From Willaertia magna (Eukaryota > Heterolobosea > Eutetramitea > Acrasida > Naegleriidae), in contig CADWAF010000665.1 in assembly GCA_902984215.1 (NCBI GenBank), forward strand, positions 1 through 27,047: a stretch of DNA of 27,047 nt. The letters are read 5' to 3'. This document shows positions 25,838-27,047 of this stretch, in pieces (position 1 is the stretch's first letter; every line of letters starts with the position of its first letter). A model generated the notes under the pieces. That model searched no databases, was not told the origin of the DNA, and was given only the letters and a program-made list of their open reading frames with translations. The position numbers were made by a program, and so were the translations under genes.

Positions 25838-26851
25838 ATGAAAAAACAAAGCAAAGAAGAGATTTATGCAAATAACATTCCGATCTTAGCAGATGCTACT
25901 GATCGATTTTTAGATGTAGATACTAAGCAATCAGCAATAAATTGTTGTTATCAATGGAGCTCTTATTTACATCATTCTGCAAATGAACCTAGTATGGGAA
26001 TGTATAGAATTTGTGAACACACAAAAAATAAAATTCCTAAAATTGTGGAATTAAAAACTCAATTAAAAAAGAATAATAGAAAAGTTAATTCTAGAATAAT
26101 TGACATTAATTATTCAGTAAAAGCTTGTAAATCAATTAATGCAAATGTTCCAAACATTTTTGCTTCTTGTATGAAAGAATTAAGTGAGACATTTTTAAGT
26201 CAACAATCATCAACAATCCAACAATCAAAAGAAGAAAAAAACAATGAATTGGAAAGAAACGCAATGAATGAAAATAGTGAACAATTAAATAGTGATGTTG
26301 AAATTTCTTTTTTTAAAGACAAACCTGTAGAAAATAATAATTTACCACAAGAGATTAAAGTTGAAGAACCAATAAAAGAAGAAATTAAGGAAAGTGATAT
26401 TCCAAAACATCAAACTGAAGAAATTAAGGAGGAAATTGTAAAGAATGAAATAACACCTGAACAAAATGAAACAATTAATCAAAAGGAAGAAATTGTGAAT
26501 GACGAAGAAGAAACGAACAATTACTTGGAATTAGATAATTTATTAGACAATGTTGTTGAGCATTCAGAAAATATTGAAGAAATCAAAAGTGTACAATCGA
26601 ATGAACCAACTATTTCTGAAACCACAACAAACCCACCAACAGAATCAACAACAATAGAAGAGAAAGAAGAGATAACTACAACTCAAGAAGAAACTACAAA
26701 TGAAATAACATCCCCAAGAGAAGTAATGGCTTCAGGAGATGATTGGGGAACTGTTGTAAATATCACCCCAACAGCCACAACACCAGTTACTGACAAGAAA
26801 AAGAAAAAAAAGAAAAAGAAGAAAGCAATAGTAGAAGAGGATGAACAATAA
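25838..26851 (+). CDS. BORCS8-like BORC subunit with long acidic C-terminal extension
   Basis: This 337-residue protein resembles BORCS8 (MEF2BNB) over ~30-120: HHSANEPSMGMYRICEHTKNKIPKIVELK followed by a helix with INYSVKACKSI, the spacing seen in the animal protein (ANEPS...YR..EH...P...K...). BORC is a lysosome-surface complex that recruits Arl8 and couples lysosomes to kinesin. Animal BORCS8 is only ~119 residues. Here a ~210-residue extension follows, rich in E, K, N and T, ending in GDDWGTVV, a run of ten Lys and EEDEQ. It is intronless, with an ATG in an A-rich context, and ends CAA TAA. The match is short and made by eye, so moderate confidence; the tail is not recognised. Confidence 0.72.
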   Translation: MKKQSKEEIYANNIPILADATDRFLDVDTKQSAINCCYQWSSYLHHSANEPSMGMYRICEHTKNKIPKIVELKTQLKKNNRKVNSRIIDINYSVKACKSINANVPNIFASCMKELSETFLSQQSSTIQQSKEEKNNELERNAMNENSEQLNSDVEISFFKDKPVENNNLPQEIKVEEPIKEEIKESDIPKHQTEEIKEEIVKNEITPEQNETINQKEEIVNDEEETNNYLELDNLLDNVVEHSENIEEIKSVQSNEPTISETTTNPPTESTTIEEKEEITTTQEETTNEITSPREVMASGDDWGTVVNITPTATTPVTDKKKKKKKKKKAIVEEDEQ

Positions 26852-26881
26852 AAATACAATTATTATTTATAAGTACAGTAA

Positions 26882-27047
26882 TTATTGTTTTAATTCTTCT
26901 TTGGTCTTACCTCTAGGTTCTACCTTAAGAGACAAATTAAACATTTCTGTTTCATCCATAATGACATGATTGTCTAAAGTATTCTTCAACAATTCTTGAA
27001 TTTGGTGAACAGGTTGAATATTGTAAGGAGGGTTCTTATATTGCATA
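26882..27047 (-). CDS. C-terminal end of a probable Ras guanine-nucleotide exchange factor (partial)
   Basis: Only the last 54 codons are inside the window; the gene continues beyond the right edge. The visible protein, QYKNPPYNIQPVHQIQELL...MDETEMFNLSLKVEPR plus a short basic tail, resembles the C-terminal end of CDC25-type RasGEF domains, which finish with P-Y-x-[IL]-x-x-x-x-x-[IL] and [ED]-x-[LF]-x-[LM]-S-L-x-[IV]-E-P-R. The catalytic part is not visible. It converges with the BORCS8-like gene across a 30-bp gap and ends CAA TAA. An ATG near the window edge is in frame but is almost certainly internal. Confidence 0.65.
   Translation of the reverse strand, partial: MQYKNPPYNIQPVHQIQELLKNTLDNHVIMDETEMFNLSLKVEPRGKTKEELKQ

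Noticed and set aside
1..27047. Ciliate-type or other altered genetic code
   Set aside because: TAA and TAG end genes exactly at family-expected C-termini and no in-frame stop interrupts conserved domains.

Overview
This window is nuclear DNA of an AT-rich, free-living eukaryotic protist. The evidence is protein-coding genes with short GT-AG spliceosomal introns, nucleus-encoded mitochondrial proteins with presequences, and two axonemal (cilium/flagellum) proteins. The standard code fits: TAA and TAG are used as stops, and no TGA stop is used. Asn/Ser/Thr low-complexity tracts, an LRR-RBR ubiquitin ligase, BTB-pentapeptide and RasGEF genes, and flagellar genes together suggest a heterolobosean amoeboflagellate (Naegleria-like). 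That assignment is an inference; the sequence contains no marker that proves it. Dictyostelids fit poorly because they lack cilia.

Layout, left to right: bL9m (+), an AFG2/SPATA5-type double AAA ATPase (+), converging 6 bp away with a branched-chain aminotransferase (-, 2 exons); an LRR-RBR E3 ligase (-); a TAPT1-family membrane protein (+, 2 exons); a 1987-residue five-exon leucine-rich-repeat protein ending in a multi-pass membrane module (+); a Cyc8/Ssn6-type TPR corepressor (-, 3 exons), whose first exon overlaps head-to-head with CFAP57 (+); a Siw14-like phosphatase (+); a KCTD9-like BTB-pentapeptide protein (+), converging with mitochondrial methionyl-tRNA synthetase (-, 1 bp apart); NME5/RSP23 (+, 2 exons); a BORCS8-like protein with a long acidic tail (+); and the C-terminal end of a RasGEF-like gene (-), cut by the window edge. 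No rRNA, tRNA, CRISPR or transposon was recognised.

There is no operon logic, but some themes recur. bL9m and MARS2 serve mitochondrial translation and the BCAT is probably mitochondrial. CFAP57 and NME5 are axonemal. AFG2, RBR, BORCS8 and TAPT1 serve protein quality control or membrane trafficking. Nine introns of only 37-47 bp were reconstructed; each restores reading frame and family similarity across the junction. The most unusual items are the LRR/membrane fusion with seven recurring cap segments, the overlapping start codons of the Cyc8 and CFAP57 genes with an apparently N-terminally short CFAP57, a GC-rich dyad in front of the LRR/membrane gene, and an excess of genes ending in CAA-TAA.
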